Below are positions 43,686 through 56,473 of a DNA stretch of 64,000 nt, in pieces. Position 1 is the first letter of the stretch. Every line of letters starts with the position of its first letter. The stretch is from the NCBI GenBank assembly GCA_950295325.1, contig OX485803.1, forward strand, positions 68,713,554-68,777,553. Reading direction: 5' to 3'. The stretch comes from Polytrichum commune (taxonomy: Eukaryota > Streptophyta > Polytrichopsida > Polytrichales > Polytrichaceae). The notes under the pieces were generated by a model, which saw only the letters and a list, made by a program, of their open reading frames with translations, did no database searches and was not told the origin of the DNA. The translations under genes were made by a program, and so were the position numbers.

Positions 43686-46600
43686 ATGGCAGAGTCGTTC
43701 CAAGATGCGTCGATTCCGTTGGTGAGGGGATCCGTTAATGGCGACCATCTGGGAGCATTACCCTTAGCCCGTCGCCACCGAGCTACACTGCTCGGACTCG
43801 CTGTTGTGAGTGCAGTTGCGGTGGTGGTTGTGATGGTTGCGATCTCAAGCAGTGATCCAGCAGCCAAGCACGATGTAGGGAGGGCAAAGCCCAGCGATGA
43901 GTTTGTGGGAGTGGAAGTCATCGAGGCCGCCTGCAGAGCGACCTTCTACCCCGAAGTTTGCAGCCACACTTTGCTGCCGAAGCACAGAGCGTACTCTGCT
44001 AACCCGCAAGAGCTGACGAGGATGATGGTCTCCAGCGCTACCCATGGGGTGAAAAACACCTTGGCTGCCGTTCTCGCCAACCGGGGCACCAACACTCTGG
44101 GATTCGCAGGGGAGAGAGTGTGCCATCAAACACTCATCTCCTCCGTGGAGCAGCTGGACTTCGTCCACTCCACTCTCGCAGCATCGTCATCTTCGGATAT
44201 GGATTTGGAGCCTGCCGCATTCGACGACCTCAAGACGAAGCTGAGCGCGGCGTTGGAGTTTCACACCACTTGCATCGATGCGCTCATGGAGACCGGTGCC
44301 CTGGAAAGCCACACCATCGAAACCAAGGAGCGAACTGAGAAACTGTTGAGCAATGCCCTCGCATTCGTCAACTCCATGTCTCGATTCGGGAACCGCGTGC
44401 ATTCGTGGGCACCCACAGATTCCGAATTTTCATCCGCCATTGGTGCTGCGCCTGTAGTGTTGTCGAGAAAGTCTTTGATGACACCTTCGATGAGTAAGGA
44501 TGTGACTCTCGTGGAAGAAGAGGCTGCATCGTTTCCAAGCTGGATGAGCTCTGAGCAACAGCAGAGCCTTGTTGGGGCGCCCACTTGTGATGTGGTGGTT
44601 GCCAAGGATGGCTCTGGAAAGTTCAAGTCCATTCAAGCCGCCGTGGATGCTGCTCCCAAAACTCAGAGCGATACCGCCAAGCGCTACGTTGTGTGTATCA
44701 AAACTGGTGTGTACAATGAGCAGGTCACCGTTCCAAAGTCGGCTACGAATTTCATGTTCTTCGGCGATGGCACCACGAAGTCGATCATCACGGGAGACAG
44801 GAGCGTGGCTCTCACCCCCGGCATGACCACCTTCAACTCCGCAACGTTGAGTAAGTATTCACCAAACCTTGGTATTGCATTGCATTCCACTGATTTTCTG
44901 GGGTAGTTACTTGGGAATGTGTGATACTCTTTTCCGGATTGCGGTGCACATTTATGCGGGTATTAGATTTTGCTTCGAGGATATGAATGGAGCTGGTCGG
45001 TACTACAGTACAAAGCACGGCAAGTGTCCGCATAGGGTAGCTTATCCGTTGCCCATGTCTAGTGGCTACTGTGGGTCTACTCAATCTTCGGCCCTGCAGC
45101 GCATTGTGTCGATTTCCGGAAATAGCTCGGATTCCAGTGAGGCGCTGTGCTAGATGGGTGGGGAAACCTCCCCCTACGAGATTTTAGGGGAGTTGGATGG
45201 GGGCAGGGGCAGCCCCCAAAAATAATTCGAGATTTTCTGAACCGACCGGAAACTGCTGCCCGCCTCGCCCGACTTGGAAAAAAACATTGCCTTTGCATTC
45301 TTGACGTTCGTTTGTTCATAGATCCCGCGCTTCCCCTTCAGGGTTTAAAATTCAATATATATGTGCACTTTCACTTAGTAAAAAAATAATTGATTAAAAA
45401 ATTCATTCCCGAAGTAAAACTATCAATAAAACCTGTAATTAACTTGTTATGTATATTGTGGAAGTGCACTCTATGAGATTTGTGGACAAGCGACCTTCAA
45501 AGATGCAAGGACAACGTTTTTTTCGAAGTCAGGTTTGATGGACAGCATTTTTCGGTCGGGTTCAGAAAATCTCGAATTTGTTTTCTGGGGGCTGCCCTTG
45601 CCCCATTCCGCCTCTAAAAGCTCGAAGGGGGAGGTTTGACGTACCCTGATGGGTGGTAGATATGTCGAGAACTGCGGAGGTGAATCTGAATCAAGTTTGT
45701 CGCTTTACGACGTGAAATGATCTGCGTGTTCATACGCCAGGTGCTTAGAAAGGCTGGTAAGAGGTTGAAAATAGTTTGAATGGGTTCTCCTTTGTTTAAT
45801 ACCATCCCCCTTGCTACGTCATCTAGGGGTATAGTCGCTTTTCACTTATCATCGAGTCTGGAGTTTGATCAACCTCTTATCAGTAGTTTGCGCCTCGGAT
45901 GGAAGCTTGTCAATTCCAAGTATCAAACCACAACATTGCAAGTTCGAACTCCGGTTTTTCTTCGTGGACATGAATGAGCCCATGAGAATATGGTCGGTAT
46001 AGTGTAGTTGCCCGCAGGAGGCCCGCACTTGTAGCAACCTGTTCTACTTCGGGCCTACCCAATCTTAGGACGTGCAGCCCATTATGTCGAACTCCGGGAA
46101 CAGCTTGGACTCTAGGGGACGATGTGGTGGATGTGTGGAGAAATGCGGGACCGAATCTAGTTAGTCGCATGACGATGTCAAGGATTGCGTGCTTAACACT
46201 TGTTGGGAAAATTCCGTGTGTGCGCAGTTATTGAAGGCTCGGGTTTCATCGGCCAGGCTTTCACCGCCCGTAACACGGCTGGAGCGGCAGGCCACCAAGC
46301 GGTGGCAATGCGTGTGAGTGCAGACAAGGCCGCATTCTACCAATGCACCTTCGATAGTTGGCAAGACACGCTCTACACGCACACGTTCCGCCAATATTAC
46401 CGCGAATCCTACATCACGGGCACCGTCGACTTCATGTTCGGGAACGGTGCGGTTGCGTTCCAGGCGTGCACTATCGTTGCTAAGAAGTCCACGATCCTGG
46501 GGCAACAGAACACGTACTCGGCCCAGGGGAAGACGGATCCTGGCCAAAACACGGGGTACTCCTTCCAGAGCTGCACCTTCGACGGCACCGCGGACCTCAA

Positions 46601-46922
46601 AGCCAACACCGCACAATTCAAAACTTATCTCGGCCGACCCTGGAAGGCATACTCCACCCATGTTAACCTTAAGTGCAACTTGATCGGTCACATCGATCCC
46701 GCCGGCTGGTTGCCCTGGAACACGTCGGACTTTGGCCTCAAAACCTCCTTCTTCGCCGAATGGCTCGACTTCGGTGCCGGAGCCAACACGGCAAACAGAG
46801 TGAGCTGGTCACACCAGATTACTGACAAGAATGTTGCACAGAAGTACCAGGCAGTGCCATTCGCTGGTGCGGGTTCCTGGGTCCCTGCGACCGGCATTCC
46901 ACTCACAACTTCCCTGCCCTAA
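43686..46922 (+). CDS. Pectin methylesterase with inhibitor-like pro-region (type I), two exons
   Basis: Removes methyl esters from cell-wall homogalacturonan. Exons 43686-44850 and 46228-46922 join through a GT-AG phase-1 intron, giving 619 residues. The start is the first ATG with strong context (GCCATGG). Residues 35-53 form a signal anchor. Residues about 76-240 are a PMEI-like pro-region with cysteines at 83, 92, 146 and 196. The catalytic domain begins near Cys301 (CDVVVAKDGSGKFKSIQAAV). The active-site residues are present: Gln434-Asp435 in QDTLY, nucleophile Asp456 in GTVDFMFGNG, Arg525 in LGRPWK. The two aspartates are 21 apart, as in the family. The dibasic RRLL-type processing site normally before the catalytic domain is not seen there; SEQQQSLVG stands in its place, with RKSL further upstream. 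It should act in the apoplast after secretion. A decayed duplicate lies at 1-1022. Confidence 0.92.
44851..46227 (+). other. PME intron with an internal duplication
   Basis: About 44965-45161 and 45952-46140 are diverged direct copies. Shared landmarks are TTCG(A/T)GGA(T/C)ATGAATG, GGTCGGTA, CTAC(T/C)CAATCTT, GTGCAGC(G/C)CATT(G/A)TGTCGA and TCCGG(A/G)AA(T/C)AGCT. The first copy is split by a TIR element at 45162-45647. This explains why the intron (1377 nt) is large. No coding role seen. Confidence 0.7.
45162..45647. mobile_element. Mutator-type foldback MITE (486 bp) in the PME intron
   Basis: Terminal inverted repeats of about 140 bp run from about 45164 to 45305 and from about 45640 back to 45497. 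Pairs include AAACCTCCCCCT, GGGGCA(G/A)GGGCAGCCCCC, ATTCGAGATTTTCTGAAC and AAAAAAAC(A/G)TTG. The 9-bp sequence GATGGGTGG borders the element on both sides (45153-45161 and 45648-45656). Long TIRs with a 9-bp duplication are the Mutator signature. The outermost about 10 bp of the two ends differ. There is no coding capacity. Confidence 0.8.
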
Positions 46923-47908
46923 TCTGAAGTAAATTTTGATCCTATCCAGCCCAGTCCTCCGACCGATCCTCGTTTTCTCCTGTTGTGCAGTATGGTGCTG
47001 CGGCTGTAGAGTTTTTGTAAATGGTTTTCCTCTCGTCTCCACCATATGTACATGAATCTATAGTTAATGAAAATCACTTCGGCAAATTTCTCTAATTTCT
47101 TGAGCTCTTGGTTGTCGTCACCATGGCGGTCAGTTTTTAATCTGTTCCCTGTTGTTTGAATTCTTGGACACTAACGGTGTTGCTAATTCCTTCACCGCCC
47201 GCCACTTCCTTGGGTTGTGTTTGCAACATTCTAAAATCACTGCTTTCTTATATTGCTCACTCGACCTGCTCATTTATTGTTATTACAAATCCAATCAAAA
47301 AGATTTCCCTGCAATAACCATAAAACTGCATGACCTGACGGCCTTTTGGCCCTTAAATACCCTCCGCGGTACTTTGGGCAGAGAGACCTGCGGTGCCCTC
47401 TGCAGTGCTCTAAGGTAGATGGTGCAAAATCCAACATCTCATTCAACCACAACGCCTCCTAATCTTGTACCTGGAACACAACTTAAATCATCCAAATGTC
47501 TATGATGGAAAGCGGAAACGGATTTGGGTGAAAAGCAGGGAGTCCATGGGAGATTGTAAGGTTGGTTTTGGACGAAAGCGGGATTGGATTTGAGCAAGCA
47601 TATATGATTAAGGTAGGGGCGGCTCACATATATGTATTTATTAAGCTCATACAAGCAAAAGTTAGAAGAGCTCAATTTTCGCATTGGTTGGAAAGTTGGT
47701 TTTAGTGTAGGGGTGGTTTAGGAGAAAATGGGGTTGAATTTGGGTGAAAAATGAGAGTGTTTTGGGTGAGTGCCAAGATGGTGTTGGAAGTGGTTTGCAA
47801 TGGAAAAAGTGGGAGTTTAGGGATGGGTTTAGGAAGCTAATGGTAAGTGACTTCAAAAATTTGTATTGTATTCATATGATGTGCAATTTAGTTTGTTTTT
47901 GTTTCTAC
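46923..47908. other. PME 3' region and non-genic stretch
   Basis: The first about 150 bp after the stop is probably the 3' untranslated region (T-rich with TTTTTGTAAATGG and AATGAAAATC, plausible polyadenylation context). Beyond it no gene is seen. Minus-strand text from 47684 to 47856 is only a low-complexity ORF. Confidence 0.4.
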
Positions 47909-48572
47909 TAAGGTTGATAAGGCTAGTTCAGTTAGCTTTCCTATTCAGACACCTATTTTTGGCTCCTACTGGGTGGTACAAGCACTTTAATTTGGTGGGT
48001 GTGTAATACATGGTGATTTATCCACCACCTTGATGATATTTGGGTTAGTCACCTTCACAAAAGTCAAACTACACCCACCATCCTCCATAATTAGGAGTGC
48101 TCTCCACTCAGCTATGACACACTTGAATTTTGTGCCTGAGGTGGGCAAATTAGCAGGCAACATGTGGCTGTGAGGTGTCAACCAACTTGAGTTGTGGGTA
48201 TTCTAAAATGAAATTTTTTTTAATAATATTTTATCTTACATGTGATCACTTTAGAGACATTACACAACCAATATTGACATTGAACTTGGTTTTCATTGGC
48301 AAATGACCCATTTAGAATTTGTTAATGATGTTGTCCACTTACACAATATTGAACAATAAAAGAGTTCCTCCCTATAACACCACACTAGGAAGTAGACAAT
48401 ATTTGATTACAATGCCTAAATCAACACCTTTCTCAACTCCGATTTCAACATTTTCAAATTCTTTGGTCTTGATTCGTAATTACTAACCTGCTCAAGCTTC
48501 TAATGCTCAAATCCATCGACTGAATGATACCACAGAGTTGGAAATGTTCACACTAACCTTATTTACCTAATG
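47909..48572. repeat. Dispersed repeat (partner of 60902-61532)
   Basis: Direct match to 60902-61532 with moderate divergence. Shared blocks are GGTGGGTGTGTAATACATG, GTCACCTTCACAAAAGTCAA, ATAATTAGGAGTGCT, GCTATGACACACTTGAATTT and TCAACACCTT(T/C)CTCAACTCC. Class unknown; no coding frame is conserved. Confidence 0.75.
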
Positions 48573-51500
48573 TCTAAGCCAATTTGCTAAGCCAATCATG
48601 CATACCACTAATTCAAACGGACTCCAAAAATTGGCCAAATTGGTTAAAGTATTGGTTTAAGCACCCCACTAGCTTACCCCACTACCATTCAGAATATTGA
48701 TTACTTTTGTGATAGCCCTCTGCCGATCCGCAATTTGAAATTATACCTTCTGCTCGATTCTGGAGTTCAGGGAGGTAATCTTCAAATTGAATCTGGAGTA
48801 GTCATCCCTCGAAGTGACTTATTTTATGGAGTTCCTCTCATTACCTAAACCCAGCTGTTCATGCTTGGGCTTGGTTGAGCATGGGCTTGCTTTTGAGCAA
48901 GAACTATTTTTTCTTCTTCAAAATAACACTGTAGACTCCACACTGTCCCACTCATCAGCTTTGAGCCCTCAAGTTTGTTCTTGACTAGCGAGAGTGTCCT
49001 TGGCAAAAAGCTTTTGCAGGAATTTGGCTTGAATTCAAGAATTTCACCTCTGACAATGAAATAATGACCCAACTCCCTCTGTTGGTCCATGTAAGAAATG
49101 GGTAGTGGATTGGTGGTACTAATGTACTAACCTTAGGTCCATTGCAATAGGTGAGACACCTCAGGTGGGTACACTACTGATGGGGTGGAGCTCAATGCAA
49201 GTGCTTTTCGATGGTACAGCATCTGGCCGGGAATCAGAACCTTGAATCAGTGAGTATTGTCGTACTTCATTTGTTGCGGGTACGTTTTTTTGGGTACGTT
49301 TTTTTGCGGGTACGTTGCTTTGCTTTTCAGCAAATCTAGGGGATTGATGAAAAACAGAATTGTCAATGCTTTTGCCAGCTTCCCAGACTGGGAAATCAAT
49401 TACAATTTCATCGTCGTCTCTTGGCTGTCGAATAATATAGGCACCTGCGTCATCAGCCACACATGATGGCAAGGCCGTTCGGCTGTGGAAGAGAGGAGGC
49501 TCTCCCTTGCACACAATCATTGGAGTGCACATTAACCATCATGGTGCAGCAGCTGCCAAGCGGTTGGTTATCTAATATACAAGGCATCATGGACCCTAAG
49601 TTTGTCACCACTCTAAAGTATCAAATCGGCCGATCAACGATTGTTGCATGTAGAGTGGACAATGTAGGGATGGTCTAGGACATCAATTCATATGCAATGA
49701 GTTGAGACGACATGGGTCAAAAATTGTTCCTTACATTTCTATCAATTTAAAGCTATAGTTGACAACCAATCTGCCATGACTACATTTTTGCATACATAAC
49801 CAAGTCGCATGTCCAACAATCATGTACCAAATTAGTTGGGCCTTGGAGCGTTCTAGACCAGTTTTATCCACATACAAAACACTTCATTCATAACCTCCGG
49901 GGTTCATGAATAGATTGGTTATGGTCCGGAAACAATTTGAGTAAGTGAGTTTCTCCCTGTCATCACAACCCGTTGTTCATTCCCCTCTCACCTATGTAGT
50001 CCATGGGCAACTAATATGAAGATTATAATTTGCAATTCTTATGTATGCAGGATAAGGGATTACATTTCCACTATTCGGGTCTCATGTCATGTGCCATGAA
50101 TAAATTTGTAAGTGTATCACGATTGAATATTTGCACCACATCACGTACCAATAAAAACCTTACAAACATGTCATAAAAAGTAGATTTGTAAAAAAAATCA
50201 GTTGGATCTGTTCCATGGTAGTAAGTCATGTCGGCCCACAAACAAAGTTTGGATGGGGTTTTTTTATCATCAAGCCATGGAGAGATCTTCAAGTGCATGG
50301 TGATATGAACATTTTGATAGAATCAATCCACAAAATTTGACCAAATTTTGTTGATTATATTCTCTTACTACCCGACTCCCTGACAAGCTGAACAGATTTA
50401 TACAGCATCCCATGCATTATGCCCACACTGCAATGAGCATCTGAACTTGTAGAACAGTTAAATTTTGCAGGAGGCTTGAGTACAGTCTGTGCACAACTCT
50501 AAACCCTCCATCATGACATGTCTGGGTTCCGTCTACTACAAGTATTGAGGATTAAGTGTGAATCAGAGATTAGAATGTGCAGAATGTGCAGAATTTAAAT
50601 TGTCCAAGAATGTTGAAGAATCCTGTGCGTACTGAGGAGATAGTACTTCTAAGATAGACGTGTCTTAAGTGGACACTGTTCTGAGATTGAAGCTTTCTTG
50701 TGGAAGATCTCCGACACTCATCTATCTTTGGGTACTTGTACATGTGTGTCGTGGAGATAGCAAAAACCCAATACCAATTCGGAGTTTGTGGAATTTTGCT
50801 ATGAATATCTAAACACAAGATTCTTATATTTATAAATTAGTCATGTAGGTCCACCGTGGAAAACGCTTTCTTTTCTTAAATATACTCCCTACCATTCTCT
50901 CGTTGAGCCACAAATCATGTATTTTGGGCACTCGTTTATCCTAAACACATCATATGAGAAACTTGTGTACTTAGTGGATTCTATTTTCAAATCATGTTAC
51001 AAGCCTTCATTATATTAATTGCATGGTAAAACTAATTAAGTCACATTCTAGATTGAATATAATTTCAAAAGGTGAGTGACCACTTAATGATGTTGACCAA
51101 CACATTTCAACCTTGAAGGAGGTATTTCTTAATCGGAGGTGCTGAATATAGATGCCTCTACTTGACAAGTTTGTTCATTTTACGTGTTTGAAACATTGGG
51201 GCTAGAAAAATGATTAGAAACCATAGTGCAAAGTAGAAGTCATAGCAAACTTCGGAAGTATGTGCATTTGTGAGCAATTCGGCATTAATCTCTTACACTT
51301 TATTTCTGCATCACATACATGAGCTAAAAAAATGAAAATAATTGCAAGAGTACAGATCGAAGACCTCATTGATAAGTCACCAAGTCCTTACCAAGACATG
51401 CATGCCTCTTGTGGTCACCCTTCCTAATTGGATAACTATACATATCATTAAAGCTTGTGGTTAAGAATATACACAAAAACATGTGTCATGATGAGATTGA

Positions 51501-52013
51501 ACTATGCGATTGTTTGAAGAAAAAGAAAATATTCTTTTGTGACCTTGTATAACTTTTTCATCTCGACTCCATTTTGTAAACTTGAATTGACAATCTTGGT
51601 GATATGCAATCACTAAAAAGATGAGACGATTCCCAATCTGATCCATTAGTCAAAAAAGTTTTAAGGAGTTGGAAGCACTGACAAATAGGCCACATGGCTT
51701 ACTCATGACAGAGATATATTGTTACAAGGAACCTGCTTACATCCAAGTTAAGATGTCTTTAAGTTCACAAATGGTTACATGTTGCTGCGACTCAGAGTTT
51801 TATGTGTGCATTCTTGGCATTACTTGGAAGATTGCAAACTGACACCAGCAAGTTCCTTTTGCCTAGTACATAAAGAGTAGCAAGAAATTCGAATGTATTG
51901 CAGAGCAGAAAGAGAAAGAGGCTCAAAAACCAAGCACTCATCGTTGGGTTGGGACCCTTCGGAAACAAATTTTATTGCTCCCTTACAAAGGTACCTTATT
52001 ATTTCACTCACCT
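48573..52013. other. Non-genic stretch
   Basis: No gene recognised across this interval. A GGTACGTTTTTTTG(C)GG motif is repeated in tandem at 49278-49315. The short ORFs (for example at 49161-49532 and 50071-50298) lack motifs and have no supporting splice structure. Confidence 0.35.
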
Positions 52014-52188
52014 CATAACATTATTAAGCAATGTGCGGTTTATTCATGTGGGCCCCGAGAATATAATCATGGGGATGTCGCAGCTTTGTGTGGAATCAAA
52101 CTGAATTTGCACTATTTGCGGCATCCCCATGCTTATATTCTCGTGGCCCATATGAACAAACAAATGCACACTACTTAATAATGTTATG
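52014..52188. repeat. 175-bp hairpin (about 70-bp arms)
   Basis: The arms 52014-52082 and 52117-52188 are complementary over nearly their whole length, with roughly ten mismatches or small gaps, around a loop of about 34 bases. Pairs include CATAACATTATTAAG, ATGGGGATG(T/C)CGCA and GAGAATATAA(T/G)CAT. This is either a minimal foldback transposon or a stem-loop RNA precursor. No clear target duplication was found. Confidence 0.85.
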
Positions 52189-52259
52189 TTGGGTCAATAC
52201 AAAACAACAAGTATTTGTTACAAAGTAGCACCACTTTAAAATCTAAAATGTATTTGAGT

Positions 52260-52497
52260 TTTGTGAAGTTCAAGGTGTCATTGGAATCACAGTGCATGTC
52301 CAACCAACACATGTTAGGTGACACAAGCCTAAGTATTGTAATTTGTAAATAAAAGCCTAGGTACACTATGATGGTTGTTTTGTGAATTTCAAGGTGTCAT
52401 TGGAATCACAATGCATGTCCAGCCAACACATGTCACGTGACACAAGCTTAAGTAGTGTAATTTGTAAATGAAAGTATGAGTACACTATGATGGTTGT
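52260..52497. repeat. 119-bp tandem duplication (two units)
   Basis: Units 52260-52378 and 52379-52497 share TTCAAGGTGTCATTGGAATC, CCAACACATGT and TACACTATGATGGTTGT, with about ten differences. Non-coding. Confidence 0.9.
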
Positions 52498-55400
52498 TGT
52501 TGGTGCACTAATATTGTAGTGGGAATTGGTGTGAGTGTGGCACTCCTTGTAAAATTCAAGTACATGCTTGGTTCTACTTGTCCACACTAATAATCATTGT
52601 CAGCTTAGTTCACTTGGAATGACCATGGAATGTAGTTTCAATATTATACAAATTGTGTGATTACATTGACTACATGAAGCCTAGAAACCAGTTGAATGCA
52701 GCTTCAGAGGCACAAAAACTCATGGACATTTGGACTAACAACTTTGGTTTTAAGTATTTCTTGTCGGTTGGAATAACACATCCAAGGGGGGGGGGGGGGT
52801 TTACCAAAAAAATAATAATAACAAATGGACTTTTATCGCAAGAGGGTACAAATATAACTAGAAGACCCTAATCCATGAGGTGCCACTCCCTTAGGGGACT
52901 AGGCTGGTGACCGGACCAAGACATAGAAGAGAGAAAAAAAGAACATCATGTAACCCAGTAACTGCGAAAAGCGACATTGATCAAGCCACCAAGATGAATG
53001 TGCCTCTCACAACTCCTCTACCAAGGTTCAAAAATCAAGGGAGAGCGCGGTGCCAAATATGAACTTAGTGCACTCTTACAAAAAGAGGTAAAGACACAAG
53101 ACACCAGACAATCTTTTTGCAAAAGACCTCCCTTGTGTGGACCTTATTTTGAAGTTTGAATCTCACAACTTTTAAGCAACTGCAAAGCACTTGTGTGGCA
53201 CCCACACTAATTCCCACCTTGTCAAATTAGTGTGGCCCTGTGTCTTGAATCTCAACATCTATGTGGTGCACATTGCTCTCTAGTTCATCACAAGATAATA
53301 GTTGCTTTTGGGAATTATAGATTTACTGATATTGTCTGAGATCTCCAATCTTGTGGAATTTCTTAAATTAATTTTAGATTCTTGAAGAGCGAACTTAAAT
53401 TTAGAGTTACAAACACAAGACCATGGTGCGATATTATTGTTGATGCATGTTGAGCATGCCACTTGTGGAGCTGCAAGCGGGCCACTATGTACCATCATTT
53501 TTTTGCTCCTTTGAAGCCAGACTGTGTGCTGGTATGTCCCACCTCCAAGTCCATATCTAAGGAAGATGTGTCTCATTCAGTTACTTGCCTTAATAGAACA
53601 CCTATATTCAAATCATATGCGGTTAGGTGTGATTTCAAGAATAAGCATCAAAAGACATGTTATGTTTAAAAGAGATTAGACTAAGGTAAAGGACGATGAA
53701 ACCAAGACTTTAAGCTATTGCACATATTTGTGGCTATGTGTTATATATATATATGCCTTTGGGCTAAACATATGTATAAGAAAGAAATAAAATGTTTTTA
53801 GCCTTAATTGAATATTCAAAGTCACTATTCATCACTCTACTGGACATGGCCCATTAGCTTCAATGCCATACTGGACCACGTTTTTTAGTGGAGCACTGCA
53901 TATATTGCAAATAGGTATAATTTGGTCACCCCACACATCAACAATTCACACATTTGAATGCTTCCTACCACAAAAGCAAAATACAATAGACAATTATAAT
54001 CGTTTGTGATCTGGTTGCTACCCAATATGATTTGCATGGACAGATAGGCAACCTGTTCAATAGTTAAGGGAACCTAATTGCACATATCAATGTATATGTC
54101 TGAAAATTAGTTTATACAAATCTCAACAAAAGTCCAAGAAAACTCGGATATTATAATTTATGTGATCAAATGCTTAAAAGGGCAACTATAGGTGTAGTTT
54201 CAAATAGAGGAGTCCAATCATGATAAATTAACCACGAACCTCCTATAACTTCCATAAGATTGGTGGGGCCTTGGTTCAAAAAGCAAGACATCTGGTGCTG
54301 GCCAAGAAATGCACACTAACTGTTTTATATCAAAGGTATTACATGTTTCAGTGACACTACAAGGAAACTGGGTCCCAATGCACACAAAAATGCACAGTAC
54401 ACTGACACTGTGCACAATGCAGCACACATGTCGGATCGTGCGCAGGTGTCGCCAACGTCTGTGGCCTCGGTGTCATCCTGGAACCGTGCTATTATTAGCA
54501 AATAGGGTGCCCAAACTGTGTTCAAATTTTATGGTCCACAGAGTGTTGCAAGTGTGTCGTGTATTTAAAAACCATAGTTGACCCCCCGCATTTATTGCAT
54601 GTGCATGCATACTTTATACACATTTAGTATTCGTATGTCAGCCAACATGCGCTGTGATGTTGGTTGTCGTATGTACGGAGTATATCCTGATGTCAAGTTT
54701 TATACGTGTATTCACCTGCGTCATTGTACAGTGGTTTTCCCATGCCGTATTCGTATGTGCGGAATATAAATGTTTCTTATAAATGTTATATTCCAACATT
54801 CACCGTATACAGACTGCAAATAACATTACCATTGCAAAACCATGTGTGTATTGCATGTTTAGGTACAGTATGCACAATATATTTATATATCAAATATTTA
54901 CAATAAGCATCGGAGTTCAAGAAACTTGTAAATTCGCTGGCACTCATGGCAACGATGGTTCGTGTGCTACAACAAACACACATACCACCGCAAAACGTCT
55001 GCGCCCGCAAACTTCCAACACGCTTGCATGTGTCTATTTACAATACATCAAGCATGCCTTCACTATTGTATTCTTACATTGTTCATTCTCCTCTGCCCTT
55101 CCCCCCTGCCTTCTGCTTCAATGTGGCCATGTTTCTGCCTATCATGTGTCGGATGCCTTCTCCACGAGGTACCGTGTCGACTACGTCACCCATGTGTTAT
55201 TTGGTACAGGCGGAGTTGTGTATTCGTCCAGGTACTGCAAGCCTTCCTCCAATTTTGGGTACATGAGTTGAACGTTCTTCTTGTGCACCTTCGTAACCCT
55301 CACCAATTGTTTGCCATCCTCGCACAATTCTATTAACAGGGTTTGCGCTATGCTTCCCCCATTGTCCGCTGCTGTCGGTGCACTTCCTGCTACGCCTTCC

Positions 55401-55719
55401 ACCACATGTCTTCTTCCGCAGCCCGGATACAACACCTAGCACTGCGCTCCGCATCGCATCAACTCCTGCATCCATTACGTCCATACATTTATTTAGCAAC
55501 AACCCAAACAGTCAAATATTTCGTTGGCCATCCACGTGAACACAGTTACATACCAATGCACACGTGCGGCGGGGGATTTATGTCCAAATGCTTGCCTGTG
55601 AGTGGTACCACGGATCCACTGTTGGTGGCCTGCTTACGCGTCCAATGCCTCGTCCCGTCTCTCTTCCCGATCCCCTGCTAGTGCTAGCGATGTTCGCAAC
55701 AGATAATATACGCTTGAGA
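52498..55719. other. Mostly non-genic stretch
   Basis: A 14-base G run lies at 52786-52799. From about 54300 the composition becomes less AT-rich, and several overlapping ORFs appear on both strands (54783-55336 on plus, 55181-55502 on minus). None has a recognised domain. They could be further exons of the gene-like block at 55.7-56.5 kb, but I cannot join them with confidence. Confidence 0.3.
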
Positions 55720-56473
55720 GACTTTCAACAATGTAAGATCCAACTTTGCATTTTACGAAGTCTATAAATTCATACCTATTGATGTGGGGGATGAAGCGTC
55801 AAGTTCAAGAGAGAACAAAAACGAATTCATGGGTGGGAGCCCAGGCAAAGGGGCAAGAATTTCTAGGCGCGTACACACAAATCCACAACAAAGGGTCGTG
55901 CCATTTGTGGGCAGCATTGGAGGGGCAGTGATACGTGAGGCACCGGGTGATGCTTTTCACGTGGCACCGCGCGCGGCAAGGTATAAGGACCCCCCTGGAT
56001 ATGGGATGTTTTCCAACCCACGCAACGTAGATGTTTCAATTGTTTTGGTGCTTGTACATTGTTTTATACTTCGTATGTCCTCATTTTGGGTTCGTACGCA
56101 CCGACGAACATATTGTAATTAAGATGTGTTGTATTGCAAGCAGGTTCCACTAAGGTCTGGCACCAAGTGTTGGGTTTTGCACCCTGGTTTTAAGAATGAG
56201 GTCATGGGTGTCACAAAAGCGGGGGTCCACAACAAGTCACGTAGTGTGCACAAACACTTGGTTTCCGCATGCAGAGAAGGGGAACAATATATTTTGTTCA
56301 AAAATATATATAGGCACGACACTCTGATGGTATTTCTCGACGATCCACATGTAGGCCCTTACAAAATGTGCGATGATGCTTTGTGGACTCCGGGAAGACA
56401 TGAGAAGTGGGTGAAATGGCCATGTAGGTTCTTGCACGAAAAAACGGATGAGGGTCCGATGGACGAGACATAG
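55720..56473 (+). CDS. Uncharacterised gene-like fragment, at least two exons
   Basis: I do not recognise a named gene. An open frame from about 55720 reads NFAFYEVYKFIPIDVGDEAS, then a basic/Gly-rich stretch and YKDPPGYGMFSNPRN up to 56027. A GT-AG intron (56028-56143, T-rich, 116 bp) then joins in phase 0 to an exon reading VPLRSGTKCWVLHPGFKNEV, EGEQYILFKNIYRHDTLMVF, EKWVKWPCRFLHEKTDEGPM and a TAG at 56471. The layout, with a compact domain ending in a WP-(K/R)-R-F-L-like motif, recalls the C-terminal domain of some plant transposon-associated proteins, but that is a guess. The start is unknown, and an in-frame TGA lies upstream at 55715. It may be a transposon gene fragment. Confidence 0.35.

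Noticed and set aside
42896-43921. A 341-residue minus-strand open frame
   Set aside because: It is antisense to the PME leader and first exon, and is Thr/Pro/Ser-rich with no domain. It is explained by the codon composition of the opposite strand.
44869-45153. A possible PME exon between 44869 and 45153
   Set aside because: It reads in a frame that does not match PME. Exons 1 and 2 join directly in phase, and this segment is an intron duplication.
46161-46691. Minus-strand frame of 176 residues
   Set aside because: It lies opposite PME exon 2 and has no recognisable domain. It is a shadow of the real coding strand.
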